A stretch of 64,000 nt of DNA from Bilifractor porci. GTDB lineage: Bacteria; Bacillota; Clostridia; Lachnospirales; Lachnospiraceae. Under the pieces are notes generated by a model. The model searched no databases and was not told the origin of the DNA. It saw nothing but the letters and a program-made list of their open reading frames with translations. The stretch covers positions 186,001 to 250,000 of the forward strand of contig NZ_VUMV01000003.1 in assembly GCF_009696005.1 (NCBI RefSeq), in the 5' to 3' direction. Of this stretch, positions 33,925 to 43,833 are shown one piece after another (within the stretch, counting starts at the first letter, position 1; each line of letters opens with the position of its first letter). Made by a program: the position numbers and the translations under genes.

Positions 33925-34698
33925 ATGAATACAGAAAAAAATATGCCGGTTCTGTTTGTCGGGCACGGCTCACCAATGAACGCAATAGAAAAAAGTCCCG
34001 CCAGAGAAGGCTGGAAAAAGATGGGGAAAAAATTTGAAAAGCCTGGAGTTATTCTCGCTGTATCTGCGCATTGGGCAACGGAGGGAACGTTCGTAAGAAC
34101 CGCGGATACCAATCGCCAGATTTACGATATGTACGGATTTCCGGAGGAATTGTACGAAGTGAAATATGCCCCTGCCGGTTCTCCGGAATATGCCGGTAAA
34201 GTATTAAATCTTTTAGAAGGGACGGCAAAACCAGACAACTCCTGGGGCATTGACCACGGCGTCTGGAGCATTCTCTGCAATATGTACCCGGAGGCAGATA
34301 TTCCGGTGGTCATGATAAGTACAGATGTCGGAGCCTCTCCGGAGCAGCTGTTTGAGACCGGCCGGAAGCTTCAGCCGCTCCGGGCCGAAGGCGCAATGAT
34401 ACTTGCAAGCGGCAATGTCGTTCACAATCTCCGCCTGGTGAACTGGGATATGCAGGACGGCTACGCATGGGCGGATTCCTTTGACACAGCAATCCGGGAT
34501 GCCATCCTTTCCGGTAATCCATCCATACCTCTTGGGTTCAGGAAGATACCGGATGTGCAGAAGGCTGTTCCGACCATCGAGCACTACGCGCCTCTGCTTG
34601 TGGCCCTTGGCGCAATTTCCAAAACGGACTCCGCAGCTGTTTTTAACGAATACCGGGAGCTGGGTTCCATGTCAATGACATCCTATATGTGGGAATAA
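33925..34698 (+). CDS. DODA-type extradiol dioxygenase (4,5-DOPA dioxygenase, YgiD family)
   Basis: A 257-residue cytosolic non-heme iron or zinc enzyme of the LigB/DODA family. Visible ligands: His in MPVLFVGHGSPMN, His in ILAVSAHWATEG, His in ASGNVVHNLRLV and the distal EHYAPLLVALGA. The conserved MYGFPEELYEVKYAPAGSPEYA block is typical of YgiD-like proteins. In an obligate anaerobe the oxygen-dependent activity is questionable, and another ring-modifying role is possible. The ATG at 33925 follows AGGAGG with short 5-nt spacing. Confidence 0.9.
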   Translation: MNTEKNMPVLFVGHGSPMNAIEKSPAREGWKKMGKKFEKPGVILAVSAHWATEGTFVRTADTNRQIYDMYGFPEELYEVKYAPAGSPEYAGKVLNLLEGTAKPDNSWGIDHGVWSILCNMYPEADIPVVMISTDVGASPEQLFETGRKLQPLRAEGAMILASGNVVHNLRLVNWDMQDGYAWADSFDTAIRDAILSGNPSIPLGFRKIPDVQKAVPTIEHYAPLLVALGAISKTDSAAVFNEYRELGSMSMTSYMWE

Positions 34699-34914
34699 CC
34701 ATTCTGCAGATACAGGATATGCATATGCCCTTCGGCATCATGGACAATCTGGCTTTTTACATGATAGACTTCCCGGATCATCTGTGTCGTGAGCACTTCC
34801 TCCGGCGTCCCGCTGGCCAGAATCTGTCCGTCGCGCAGAACATAAAGTCTGTCACAGAACATGGCTGCCATATTGCAGAACAGCCACGATCTGTTTCCAT
34901 ACTTTGTTTTTCAT
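34683..34914 (-). pseudogene. deletion scar of an iron-siderophore ABC uptake operon
   Basis: Minus strand. A ribosome site (AAAGGAAAGAAG) and ATG at 34914 begin MKNKVWKQIVAVLQ, the start of a typical signal peptide, then run out of frame at about 34873. From 34871 another frame reads MAAMFCDRLYVLRDGQILASGTPEEVLTTQMIREVYHVKSQIV to a stop at 34683. That is the C-terminal about 60 residues of a FecE/FhuC-type siderophore ABC ATPase. The start of one gene is thus joined to the end of another, with everything between lost. Not expected to be functional. It partly overlaps the end of the dioxygenase gene. Confidence 0.75.
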
Positions 34915-34976
34915 TTTCTTCTTTCCTTTCTGTCTGGAAATACGATGATTTAAGTGAAAAAGAATAATTACGGCAT

Positions 34977-35009
34977 AAAAAAACCGGAAGGGTTATCCCT
35001 TTCCGGTTT
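34977..35009 (-). terminator. terminator of the V-type ATPase operon
   Basis: On the minus strand AAACCGGAAAGGG pairs with CCCTTCCGGTTT with one bulged A around an ATAA loop, followed by TTTTTTT. It overlaps the last codons of subunit D. Confidence 0.85.
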
Positions 35010-35622
35010 CATTCTTCCGCCTCTTGATTACCTTCAGGCGGGTAAACTCTTCTCGTTCCTTTTCCTCCAGCGCCTCGGAAATATCCTTGGCCAGCTGTGT
35101 GTAATGGGGAATGGTGATATTCTTCAGCGCATTCGCCCGCTTCTGCGTTCTCTTGATGTTCATGGCAAGACGATACGCCGAATTTTCTATGCTGGAAAGC
35201 CGGATGGTCAGCTCCTTGACCTTCTCAAAGGCAATTCTCGCGTCATCCAGCGATTCTCTGGTGGTATAAAAGGCATAGTTCGGATACACACCGGACGGCT
35301 TCGACTCTGTCAGGGGGATCTCAACCCCCATGACGCTCCGCGTCTTAATCCGGATGCTGGTTTCTACCGGAACCGCATAGGCAATCTTCTGGACATTGCT
35401 GATTCCGTTCTCGATATCCGCCTTCTGCAGAGCCAGATAAGCCTGAGAGAAGGTTTCATCAATCTGTGACTGGATATCCTTTGCCTGGTCGATCAGGTTC
35501 ATGATTTCCCGAATCAGAATATTCCGTTTTTTATCCATCAGGTCATAACCCATTTTGGCCAGAGACAAGGAATTCTTGGCCAGAATCAGGTTTCCCTTGG
35601 TAGGAAATGTAGTCGGATCCAT
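34993..35622 (-). CDS. ntpD: V/A-type ATPase subunit D (central rotor shaft)
   Basis: A 209-residue coiled-coil protein of the rotary ATPase stalk. The family start is clear (MDPTTFPTKGNLILAKNSLSLAKMGYDLMDKKRNILIREI), with a long N-terminal helix and a C-terminal helix ending in basic residues that penetrate the A3B3 head. AGAGGAT precedes the ATG at 35622. It is the last gene of the operon, separated from B by an unusually long 133-nt spacer with no gene. Confidence 0.95.
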   Translation of the reverse strand: MDPTTFPTKGNLILAKNSLSLAKMGYDLMDKKRNILIREIMNLIDQAKDIQSQIDETFSQAYLALQKADIENGISNVQKIAYAVPVETSIRIKTRSVMGVEIPLTESKPSGVYPNYAFYTTRESLDDARIAFEKVKELTIRLSSIENSAYRLAMNIKRTQKRANALKNITIPHYTQLAKDISEALEEKEREEFTRLKVIKRRKNETGKG

Positions 35623-35755
35623 ACTTCATCCTCTCGTTTATCTGTAAATGTCCGCCGCCCAGACGCCTCATGCAAAAGATCCGGAAAAGAACCCCTGAGG
35701 GCACCGTTCCATGCTTCTGCCATCAGCGCGTTTTCCGTTTGCGGAACACCGGCGC

Positions 35756-37180
35756 TTACGCTGTCTGATCTGCAAACTCTACAGTCTCGGTGGACGGATC
35801 GTACACAGATTTCTTGTAATACTTGTCCAGGAGCTTCGTGTCAATACGGTCCAGTTCCTCCCTGGGCAGAAGACCCAGCAGTTTCCAGCCGATGTTCAGC
35901 GTAGTCTCGATATCCCTGTTTTCCTCCGGGCTCTGTCCGATGAAATGCTTTTCAAACATTTTGCCGAAAATCAGGTACAGCTTGTCGATATCGGAAAGCT
36001 CATCCTCGCCGATAACAGACGCCAGAGACCTGGCGTCTCCCACTTTCGCGTAGCAGGAGAAAAGCTGGTTGGCGACATCCTGATGATCCTCTCTGGTGTA
36101 GCCTTCTCCGATACCGTCCTTCATCAGACGGGAGAGAGAGGGGAGTACGGAGATGGGCGGATAAATCGACTGTCCGTGCAGCGCACGATCCAGAACAATC
36201 TGCCCCTCGGTAATATATCCGGTAAGATCCGGAATCGGGTGCGTAATATCGTCATTGGGCATGGTCAGAATCGGGATCTGCGTCACCGATCCGTCAATCC
36301 CCTTCACAATTCCGGCGCGCTCGTAGAGTGTGGCAAGCTCGCTGTACAGATATCCGGGGTAACCTTTTCTGGAAGGAATTTCTCCCTTGGAGGAGGACAC
36401 CTCACGCATAGCCTCGCAGAAGGAGGTGATATCCGTCAGAATAACCAGAATGTGCATGTTCTTCTCAAAGGCCAGGTATTCTGCTGTCGTCAGCGCGATC
36501 TTCGGTGTAATCAGACGCTCGACAACCGGATCATTGGCAAGATTCAGGAACATCACCACATGATCCGATACGCCGCTTTCCTCGAAGGTCTTGCGGAAAT
36601 AATCCGCCACATCATATTTGACACCCATGGCGGCAAATACAATGGCAAACTTTTCATCGCTATTGTCTCCCAGAGACGCCTGCTGCACAATCTGCGCCGC
36701 CAGACGGTCATGGGGAAGTCCGTTTCCGGAGAAAATCGGCAGCTTCTGTCCTCGAATCAGCGTCGTCAGTCCGTCAATGGCGGAAATACCGGTGCGAATA
36801 TAGTTTCTCGGATAGAGACGGGTAACAGGGTTCAGCGGAAGACCATTCACATCCCTGCGGACATCGGAGGTAATCGGCCCCAACCCGTCAATGGGAACGC
36901 CGATACCGTTAAAGGTCCGTCCCAGCATATCTTCCGAAAGAGATACCTCCATGGGGTGCCCCGTCAGGCGGGTTCTGGTATTTTCCAGGGACAGCCCTTC
37001 GGTTCCCTCAAACACCTGAATCAGAACCTTGTCCTTATATGCTGCGATAATACGGCCCAGTTTTTTCTCTTTTTCCGAAATCTGGAACTCCACGATCTCA
37101 TCATAGGCGGCGTCTTCCACACCTTCCAGTACAACCAGCGGACCATTGATTTCGCTTAAGCCTAAATATTCTATCGCCAT
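35756..37180 (-). CDS. ntpB: V/A-type ATPase subunit B (non-catalytic)
   Basis: A 474-residue head subunit. It has the family fold but lacks a Walker A: the equivalent stretch reads [15 protein letters not shown]. Other blocks are [27 protein letters not shown]-type [20 protein letters not shown], and [33 protein letters not shown]. It sits at the interface with catalytic subunit A. It starts 15 nt after subunit A stops. Confidence 0.97.
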   Translation of the reverse strand: MAIEYLGLSEINGPLVVLEGVEDAAYDEIVEFQISEKEKKLGRIIAAYKDKVLIQVFEGTEGLSLENTRTRLTGHPMEVSLSEDMLGRTFNGIGVPIDGLGPITSDVRRDVNGLPLNPVTRLYPRNYIRTGISAIDGLTTLIRGQKLPIFSGNGLPHDRLAAQIVQQASLGDNSDEKFAIVFAAMGVKYDVADYFRKTFEESGVSDHVVMFLNLANDPVVERLITPKIALTTAEYLAFEKNMHILVILTDITSFCEAMREVSSSKGEIPSRKGYPGYLYSELATLYERAGIVKGIDGSVTQIPILTMPNDDITHPIPDLTGYITEGQIVLDRALHGQSIYPPISVLPSLSRLMKDGIGEGYTREDHQDVANQLFSCYAKVGDARSLASVIGEDELSDIDKLYLIFGKMFEKHFIGQSPEENRDIETTLNIGWKLLGLLPREELDRIDTKLLDKYYKKSVYDPSTETVEFADQTA

Positions 37181-37195
37181 ACTGCGTAACTCTCC

Positions 37196-38971
37196 TTATG
37201 CGTTCTTCTCCAGAACCTCATCATAGAATTTGTCAATATCCTTCCTGTACTGATCAAACATCTCCGGCTTGTCGTTCGGCACATCATACTTCATGGCTAC
37301 AACACGCTCGAAAATATCACTCTGCTTCAGCACGGACATAGGCTGCCCCATCAGAATCAGTGTCTTTGCCTTCTGATAGAGATAAAGGATCGTCTCCATC
37401 ATCAGGAACTGCTTCTTCATGGGAACAGAAGTATCGTCTTTGTGGAACGCATTCTGCTGCAGGAATCCCAGGCGGATAACCCTGGCAATTTCCAATGTCA
37501 GCTTCTGGTCGTCCGGAAGCACATCGGAACCGATCAGCTTTACGATCTCCATCAGAGAATGTTCCTGGTTCAGAATCGCGATAAACTGATTTCTGTCGTC
37601 TACAAATTTTTTATCGACATTTGTGGTAAACCACGGCGAAAGATCGTTGACATACTCGCTGTAGCTGTCCAGCCACTGGATGGCGGGGAAGTGACGGGCA
37701 TAGGCCAGCGACTTGTCCAGTCCCCAGAAGCAGCGGACATAACGCTTGGTATTCATGGTTACAGGCTCGGAAAAATCACCGCCCTGCGGAGATACCGCTC
37801 CGATAATGGAAACGCTTCCCTCCGTGCCGTTCAGGTTCTGCATCATTCCCGCGCGCTCATAGAACGCAGACAGACGGGAGGCCAGATAAGCCGGATAGCC
37901 TTCCTCGGCCGGCATTTCCTCCAGACGTCCGGAAAGCTCACGTAATGCCTCCGCCCAACGGGAGGTTGAATCCGCCATGATGGCCACATCATATCCCATA
38001 TCCCGGTAATACTCGGCCAGCGTCAGACCGGTGTAAATAGATGCCTCACGGGCTGCCACCGGCATGTTGGATGTATTGGCAATCAGTGCCGTCCGGTCCA
38101 TCAGCGGATTTCCGGTACGCGGATCTTCCAGTCCCGAAAATTCCTCCAGAACCTGGGTCATCTCGTTTCCGCGCTCCCCGCAGCCGACATAAATAATGAT
38201 ATCCGCGTCAGACCACTTGGCGATCTGATGCTGCAGCATGGTTTTTCCGGTTCCGAATCCACCGGGAATCGCCGCTGTCCCGCCCTTTGCGATGGGGAAC
38301 ATGGTGTCCAGTATTCTCTGTCCGGTAACCAGCGGCTCACTGGAGGAGTAATGCTTCGCTGCCGGACGCGGCACACGAATCGGCCACTTCTGGCAAAGGG
38401 TCAGTGCTTCCTCCCTGCCGTCCCTGTGACGGATTTTTACAATCGGATCCAGAATGGTGTATTCGCCGTCCTCCGTTACCCAGGTGACCTCGGCATCTAA
38501 TACGGCCGGGGGGACCATGGAACGGTGCGTAATGCTTTTTGTCTCCGGGACCTCTGCAATAACCGTTCCTCCGGTTACATGGTCTCCAACCTTTACCTTC
38601 ACGGTAACCGGCCATTTTTTCTCTGTATCCAGGGAATTTACAGCCAGACCGCGGGTGATATATTTTCCGGATTTCTTGGCAATCTCAGAAAGCGGACGTT
38701 CTACACCGTCAAAAATATTATGCAGGATTCCGGGTCCGAGGGTGACAGAAATAGCAGCTCCGCTTCCCTCTACCACCGCTCCCGGCCGCAGGCCGGAGGT
38801 CTCTTCATATACCTGGATGGTAGTCTGCTCGGATGTCAGGCTGATTACCTCGCCGACCAGTTTTTCCTCGCCGACATAGACCATCTCACCCATTTTGAAG
38901 CCTCTGGCGTTCTTTACATAAACCACAGGGCCGTTGATGCCGTAGATAATATCCCTTGTGTGTTCAGACAT
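37196..38971 (-). CDS. ntpA: V/A-type ATPase subunit A (catalytic)
   Basis: A 591-residue catalytic subunit that hydrolyses or makes ATP. It has the Walker [18 protein letters not shown] (about 230-246), Walker B region [18 protein letters not shown], the bulge domain typical of A subunits ([17 protein letters not shown]...) and [12 protein letters not shown]. Start choice: AAGGAGG lies 8 nt before the ATG at 38971 but only 2 nt before the ATG at 38977, so 38971 is preferred. It overlaps the end of subunit E by 8 nt. Confidence 0.97.
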   Translation of the reverse strand: MSEHTRDIIYGINGPVVYVKNARGFKMGEMVYVGEEKLVGEVISLTSEQTTIQVYEETSGLRPGAVVEGSGAAISVTLGPGILHNIFDGVERPLSEIAKKSGKYITRGLAVNSLDTEKKWPVTVKVKVGDHVTGGTVIAEVPETKSITHRSMVPPAVLDAEVTWVTEDGEYTILDPIVKIRHRDGREEALTLCQKWPIRVPRPAAKHYSSSEPLVTGQRILDTMFPIAKGGTAAIPGGFGTGKTMLQHQIAKWSDADIIIYVGCGERGNEMTQVLEEFSGLEDPRTGNPLMDRTALIANTSNMPVAAREASIYTGLTLAEYYRDMGYDVAIMADSTSRWAEALRELSGRLEEMPAEEGYPAYLASRLSAFYERAGMMQNLNGTEGSVSIIGAVSPQGGDFSEPVTMNTKRYVRCFWGLDKSLAYARHFPAIQWLDSYSEYVNDLSPWFTTNVDKKFVDDRNQFIAILNQEHSLMEIVKLIGSDVLPDDQKLTLEIARVIRLGFLQQNAFHKDDTSVPMKKQFLMMETILYLYQKAKTLILMGQPMSVLKQSDIFERVVAMKYDVPNDKPEMFDQYRKDIDKFYDEVLEKNA

Positions 38972-39554
38972 GCTCATAGCCTCCTTCAAAGGTGAAGCGG
39001 TCTTTTTCTTCCTGCAGCAGAACACTGAACGCAAAATCGAACAGCAGGTTTCTGCCCGGAATCTTTGCCCGGACGCCGCCCATCATATTTTCCTTAGATG
39101 TCTCCATCGGCACTCCGGTTTTCCGGGAGATGGTTTCTGCCAGTCCCTGATCTGAGGAATCCAGCAGATAATGAACCTCCTCTCCGTCGGCAACCATCTT
39201 CTGCGCTTCCTTCACCTTCTGACAGATATAGTCAATATAGGCAGGGGTTTTCTTGAACTCCATCAGATTCTGAACAACCTCTTCAAAGAGTTCTTTCTTC
39301 AGCGCGTCGCTGCGCACGGAAAGATTGCGGCGGATTCCCAGCTGTTCCCTGGAGAGTTCAATATTGTTCTCCCTCTTCAGCTTTTCCTCCTCGTCCGCCA
39401 GCTCGATTTTTTCCAGACGGTTCTTTCTCTGCTTATGCTCTTCAAACATCTGGTCCAGAGCGGCCTGATGTTCTTTGATCTTCTCCTGGGCCTGCTTGTT
39501 GGCGCTGTCGATGGATTTTTCGTAAAAGCTTTCTAACTTTTCTTCGTTTGTCAC
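38964..39554 (-). CDS. ntpE: V/A-type ATPase subunit E (peripheral stalk)
   Basis: A 196-residue protein with a long charged N-terminal coiled coil (about 1-90, KQAQEKIKEHQAALDQMFEEHKQRKNRLEK) and a small C-terminal globular domain (GGVRAKIPGRNLLFDFAFSVLLQEEKDRF) that grips the head. The start codon is GTG at 39554, with AGGAGA 7 nt upstream. It overlaps ntpA by 8 nt. Confidence 0.92.
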   Translation of the reverse strand: MTNEEKLESFYEKSIDSANKQAQEKIKEHQAALDQMFEEHKQRKNRLEKIELADEEEKLKRENNIELSREQLGIRRNLSVRSDALKKELFEEVVQNLMEFKKTPAYIDYICQKVKEAQKMVADGEEVHYLLDSSDQGLAETISRKTGVPMETSKENMMGGVRAKIPGRNLLFDFAFSVLLQEEKDRFTFEGGYEHV

Positions 39555-39577
39555 GGTATTGTCTCCTAAAGCCTTAC

Positions 39578-39886
39578 CTACAGCTTCACTCCGATTGCTT
39601 CATTCACATAGGATGTGATAAAGTCTTTTTTCCGCCCTGTGCCATGCCGGTCGGGAATTTCGATCAGCAGCGGCGTGTGATGATGGAGCCGGATATCATC
39701 AATGATCTCCGGAAACTCCTTGCCGAATTTCTCCGTCAGGAGAATGATGGCGACGTCCTTGTCCGCGACGGCGGATTCCAGGGCCTCCCGGAGCTCCTCC
39801 CTCTCGTGTACGACAACACCTTCGACACCCGCCAGCCGCATGCCGGTCAATGTATCGACATTATCACTGATCAGAAACATTTTCAT
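39578..39886 (-). CDS. ntpF: V/A-type ATPase subunit F (rotor)
   Basis: A 102-residue Rossmann-like rotor subunit. MKMFLISDNVDTLTGMRLAGVEGVVV and DVAIILLTEKFG are the two family signatures. The gene starts 4 nt after the proteolipid gene. Confidence 0.94.
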   Translation of the reverse strand: MKMFLISDNVDTLTGMRLAGVEGVVVHEREELREALESAVADKDVAIILLTEKFGKEFPEIIDDIRLHHHTPLLIEIPDRHGTGRKKDFITSYVNEAIGVKL

Positions 39887-39890
39887 ACAG

Positions 39891-40322
39891 TTAACCCAGC
39901 TGGCCGATGATCATAAAGGAAATGATCAGACCATACAGAGCAATACCTTCGGCCATGGCTACGAAGATCAGAGATTTACCGAAAATAGAACCATCCTCGC
40001 TGATTGCGCCCAGCGCCGCGCTGGAAGAGCTCGCGACACCGATTCCGGAACCCATGCCGGAAAGACCGATAGCCAGAGCAGCGGCGATATAGCCGAGACC
40101 TGTACCTGTGCTGACGGTTCCGGCATCCGCATGTACGGAAGCGGCGCCTGCCAGCGTAACAACAGCGGCAATCGCAAGAATTCCGAAGAAGCCGAGGCAG
40201 TTTGCCGCCAGTGTATGTTTATAACGTGTTTTGCTGTGATCTCCCTTGTAGAATACGGTAAACGGGATCACGATTGTCATTACCAGAGCTGCTGCTGTAA
40301 GAATCTGAATCATTGTTGTCAT
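39891..40322 (-). CDS. ntpK: V/A-type ATPase subunit K (membrane rotor proteolipid)
   Basis: A 143-residue proteolipid with four membrane helices (about 5-25, 41-62, 75-103, 117-140). The only buried carboxylate is Glu125 in helix 4 (FVAMAEGIALYGLIISFMI), so each subunit carries one ion site per two hairpins, as in V-type rather than F-type rings. I see no clear glutamine pair of the kind known for Na+ coordination in Enterococcus NtpK, so Na+ versus H+ use is open. GGGAGGAT precedes the ATG at 40322. Confidence 0.94.
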   Translation of the reverse strand: MTTMIQILTAAALVMTIVIPFTVFYKGDHSKTRYKHTLAANCLGFFGILAIAAVVTLAGAASVHADAGTVSTGTGLGYIAAALAIGLSGMGSGIGVASSSSAALGAISEDGSIFGKSLIFVAMAEGIALYGLIISFMIIGQLG

Positions 40323-40405
40323 TTTAATCCTCCCGGGTAAATTTCCCTTTGTTCATAATGATATCCACTGCCGAATACGGCGTGGCAAAAGCACCATAAC
40401 TGTCT

Positions 40406-42349
40406 TTAGTTCTGTCCGGCCTTTCGGATAAAAGGCTTGAACTCACGTCCGTCCCCTTTATAGAACCGGCTGAACATCTCATAATACTCCAGACGGAGAA
40501 CCTGGATTCCAACCATCAGTCCTTCCATCAGCATGACAAAAATATTTCCTAATACAACGCCTATGATGTTTGGAGAACTGCCGCTTCCTGTCGCAAGAAG
40601 CATAACCACCTGCATCATTGCCACATGGCTGACCGCGTAGGCACCGATTCGCACGTAGGAAAGTGTATTGGAAAGATAACTGAGCAGCGTCTCAAAGGTT
40701 TCAAAGAACGCCTGGACAAAATACATTCCCTTGCCGCCTTCAATAAACGGCTTTCTGTGCTGTACCATGCGGGCCAGCATCTCTTTCAGGAAGATGCCGA
40801 CAAGCCCCAGAACAGCCAGAACAATAAGGATTTTCAGGACAGTTCCCATGCCCCCGTGCCCGGTCATAATAAGGAATACCATGGCGACAATGCTTCCATA
40901 GAAGACAAGTCCTGCCACCGCATTCTGACTGAACCAGGTGTTCTCCACATCCTTCTGCTTTACGGCATTGATGATGGCCAGCACAATATCGAACAGGATC
41001 ATGAACATACCGAAAGCAATCGCAAGCACAAATACAGTATTGATGTTTCCGAGTCCCGGAAGCCGTACCATATCGTCCTTCGGATGAATCAGGGCGTCAT
41101 ACGGCAGGAATTCCTCGAATCCGAAAAAGCTGTTGTAAATAAGGCCGAAAATGGTGGAGAAAATTCCCGCGGTTCCGATAATGGCCGCCAGCGGTTTTCC
41201 TTTCCATTTGTACAGCAGAAAGCCTCCGATCAGAAGGCAGAGCCCCTGCCCGAAATCCCCGAACATGATACCGAAGATAAAGGCATAGGTCAGTGTCAGA
41301 TAAACGGTCGGATCAAATTCATGGTACCCCGGCAGCCCGTACATCCGCACAAACATCTCAAACGGCTTGAAGAACCGCGGGTTTTCCAGCTTCGTCGGCG
41401 GCTGGGAATCTATATTGGCGTCATCGTCTTCCACCATACAGAAGATCTCAGTTTCATCCTTGATATCCTCCTGGAACGCGGCCGCGTCTTTTTCGGACAT
41501 CCATCCGCAGAGGATGTAAAAGGTCTGGGATTTGGACTTTGTAAGGGCAGCCATCTTCCGCACATCAAAATGGCTGGAATAGCTCTTCAGAAGATCCCGT
41601 GCCTCAAGGATTGTCCCCGCTTCCTTCTCCAGCAGGCTCTGCATCTCCCGGGTGCACTTTTGTATGCCTGCGTCAATCCGTCTGATGGCCGCCTGCGCGT
41701 TCCGGTATTCCTCCTGCGGAGTTCCCCGGAATTGATCCGACATATAAATCCGCTCAAAATGCAGAGACGCGTAAACCGCGTCCACCTTCTGGTGGTTGTT
41801 CTTCGGGGTAAAATACACACCGTAAACATACTGGCTGTTGGAATAACACTGGTAGAAAACAGAATTGCTGTTTTCATAGATGTAATTCTCAAATTTTGTG
41901 AAAAACTCTCTGGCAATCCGCCCGAACCGGTAGTGGATAAAATGATAGTTCATCATATCCTCGAACCGGACCGGAAGGCTCTGGAAAGGTTCCAGCGTTG
42001 TCATCTGTTCTTCATAGGTTTTGCGGTCATTCCGCAGGGCTTCTCGTTCGTTCTGATTTTTCACGAACGGCACATCGGTCTGATTCACCGTATTGAGCGC
42101 TTCTTCGATAGTCATCGGTTTCGCAGACGGCTTCCTTCCGGCCGGAAGCATGGACACATACTCCTCTGCCTTCTGAAGCGCTTCCTTATAAGGATTGATT
42201 TCGATATAAGGAGTCAGCGTCTGAACCGTTTTCAGCTCGGCAAGCGCATTCTCAAGATGAATTTCATAGCGGGACAGGTACTTCTCGACCACACGGTCGA
42301 TGTCCGCCTTAGGGCCGGTGATGCTAAGAAATTTCATTTTCAGGATCAA
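40406..42349 (-). CDS. ntpI: V/A-type ATPase subunit I (membrane stator)
   Basis: A 647-residue subunit with a soluble N-terminal half (about 1-340) containing coiled coils, and seven or eight membrane helices in the C-terminal half (about 345-625) that form the ion half-channels. Family blocks: FGIMFGDFGQGLCLLIGGFLLYKWK and FETLLSYLSNTLSYVRIGAYAVSHVAMMQVV. The start is read as TTG at 42349 because GGAGGTG lies 7 nt upstream; the first ATG (42337) would be 19 nt away. The resulting N-terminus MILKMKFLSITGPKAD also matches the family better. Confidence 0.95.
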   Translation of the reverse strand: MILKMKFLSITGPKADIDRVVEKYLSRYEIHLENALAELKTVQTLTPYIEINPYKEALQKAEEYVSMLPAGRKPSAKPMTIEEALNTVNQTDVPFVKNQNEREALRNDRKTYEEQMTTLEPFQSLPVRFEDMMNYHFIHYRFGRIAREFFTKFENYIYENSNSVFYQCYSNSQYVYGVYFTPKNNHQKVDAVYASLHFERIYMSDQFRGTPQEEYRNAQAAIRRIDAGIQKCTREMQSLLEKEAGTILEARDLLKSYSSHFDVRKMAALTKSKSQTFYILCGWMSEKDAAAFQEDIKDETEIFCMVEDDDANIDSQPPTKLENPRFFKPFEMFVRMYGLPGYHEFDPTVYLTLTYAFIFGIMFGDFGQGLCLLIGGFLLYKWKGKPLAAIIGTAGIFSTIFGLIYNSFFGFEEFLPYDALIHPKDDMVRLPGLGNINTVFVLAIAFGMFMILFDIVLAIINAVKQKDVENTWFSQNAVAGLVFYGSIVAMVFLIMTGHGGMGTVLKILIVLAVLGLVGIFLKEMLARMVQHRKPFIEGGKGMYFVQAFFETFETLLSYLSNTLSYVRIGAYAVSHVAMMQVVMLLATGSGSSPNIIGVVLGNIFVMLMEGLMVGIQVLRLEYYEMFSRFYKGDGREFKPFIRKAGQN

Positions 42350-42395
42350 AGCAAAACACCTCCAACGGTTAACTGGTTACAATAGCATCCTTATT

Positions 42396-43448
42396 CTATC
42401 TGCAGGAGATGTGCACTTCCGCAAGCTCCGGGGAGATCTTGTAGCGCACACACTCGGTGGCAATCACTATCCTGTCTACCTCGTGGTCCTTGTAATACAG
42501 ATAAGAATATAATACAGCCGGAGAATACGGGTTATTCCGCGACTCTCTTGCCAGGATTTCCTTCAGGATTGCGGAATAACAGGCTTCCAGCTTTTCGGAG
42601 GTAAAGTCTCCGAACTGTCTGGCGTAATAGCTGTTTCCGATAACATTCTCCGCTGTCTGGACACTGTCGGCTTCCACCATCGCTTTGATCTCGGATTTTG
42701 ACAGCCGGTAGTTGACCGGCAGCAGAAGCGCGTAAATATCCGCATCCGACATATGGTAATTTGCCTTGCAGCGATGAATCCAGATAATATTCAGCATATC
42801 GAACTTGGCGCCAAGAATATGCGTCAGCTCTGTCATCTCCGACTTATTTGACGCCTTTCCCTTGGTTTTCCAGAGAAGTCCGAAATAAAACAGGTCAAGA
42901 GCCGTCTCAAAATCAAAAATTGTCGGATGATCCCCCGCAAGAACCTTGCTCATGGCAGGCGCGTATAAAGTTCCGGACAGAAGCGAAACAAATTCCTCGA
43001 TCGTCTCCGCCTCGGTCAGCTCCGTGAAACGAAGCTGCGATATCCTGCCAAAGTATCTTGGGAAGGCGCTTAAGTCCGGGCGTTCCGGACGCTGTCCGAA
43101 AATAGCGTACAGACATTCCTTCAGGAAATACACCTCGTACCGCATCATATAGATGCCAAGGAATTCCTTCTGTTCCGCATTGGCGAACTTGTATAACTTG
43201 GTAAAATCGTAATAGACACTCTCCCGGAGAAGCGGCTCTATATTCCCCCGGTGAAGGTGGGCGTCGTCCAGGCTGCGCAGGACATACTCATAATTCCCGC
43301 GCTGCCGGAGCCAGGCTACAACTGCGGGAACATCCGGCTGCGCCAGGATTTCCCGAAACTGCTCTTCTGTAAGAAGCCGGCTCTTCATTGCGCTGACCTT
43401 CGCCGAGATGCCGCTGTAGGACAGAAGTCCGTGCATCATGCCAGGCAA
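42396..43448 (-). CDS. ntpC: V/A-type ATPase subunit C (AC39/d-type, rotor cap)
   Basis: A 350-residue all-helical funnel-shaped subunit that links the central stalk to the proteolipid ring. Family blocks are GLLSYSGISAKVSAMKSRLLTEEQFREIL, FALALDLFYF-like FETALDLFYFGLLWKTKG, and LNIIWIHRCKANYHMSDADIYALLLP. The start is TTG at 43448, with AAGGAAG 7 nt upstream; the first ATGs (43439, 43436) are 16 nt or more away. It lies 4 nt after the preceding coiled-coil gene. Confidence 0.93.
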   Translation of the reverse strand: MPGMMHGLLSYSGISAKVSAMKSRLLTEEQFREILAQPDVPAVVAWLRQRGNYEYVLRSLDDAHLHRGNIEPLLRESVYYDFTKLYKFANAEQKEFLGIYMMRYEVYFLKECLYAIFGQRPERPDLSAFPRYFGRISQLRFTELTEAETIEEFVSLLSGTLYAPAMSKVLAGDHPTIFDFETALDLFYFGLLWKTKGKASNKSEMTELTHILGAKFDMLNIIWIHRCKANYHMSDADIYALLLPVNYRLSKSEIKAMVEADSVQTAENVIGNSYYARQFGDFTSEKLEACYSAILKEILARESRNNPYSPAVLYSYLYYKDHEVDRIVIATECVRYKISPELAEVHISCR

Positions 43449-43452
43449 AAAA

Positions 43453-43764
43453 TCACTTCCTTATAATAGAATCGAAAATCTGGGAAGCCAGCTTCTCGTG
43501 GTTGGTCTCATAGTAATGATTCAGATTTGCTAAATTTTGTTCTGCTGACGTTTTCAGGTTCTGCAGTTCCTTCTGGCGGTTCACAGACAGCTCCGCCTTC
43601 AGTTTGTCCAGCTTATCTGCCGTGATTTTGTCTGCTTCCCTGTCATAGTCCGCAACCTTTTCCTCGTACGCCTGATCCTGCGCTTTGGTCTGTGCCGCGG
43701 CATCGTCCAGAATACGGGCTGTTGCTGTCTCAATCTGGGTGATCTTGTCAATAATTGGATCCAC
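43453..43764 (-). CDS. V/A-type ATPase stalk subunit G/H-like coiled-coil protein
   Basis: A 103-residue almost fully helical protein rich in Ala, Lys, Glu and Gln (DDAAAQTKAQDQAYEEKVADYDREADKITADKLDKLKAEL). It is the expected partner of subunit E in the peripheral stalk, and its place as first gene of the ATPase operon supports this. The start is GTG at 43764, because GGAGGA lies 6 nt upstream; earlier ATGs lack ribosome sites. Confidence 0.8.
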   Translation of the reverse strand: MDPIIDKITQIETATARILDDAAAQTKAQDQAYEEKVADYDREADKITADKLDKLKAELSVNRQKELQNLKTSAEQNLANLNHYYETNHEKLASQIFDSIIRK

Positions 43765-43804
43765 AGCAATTCCTCCGTTTTTTCTCATCGCAATAAACAA
43801 TATT

Positions 43805-43833
43805 TTAATACATCCATTTTTCACAAAAGTCAA
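43805..43833 (-). promoter_or_regulatory. V-type ATPase operon promoter
   Basis: On the minus strand TTGACT (43833-43828), 17 nt, TATTAA (43810-43805), with an expected start about 35 nt before the first start codon. The rest of the 336-bp gap to trmB holds no gene that I can support. Confidence 0.6.
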
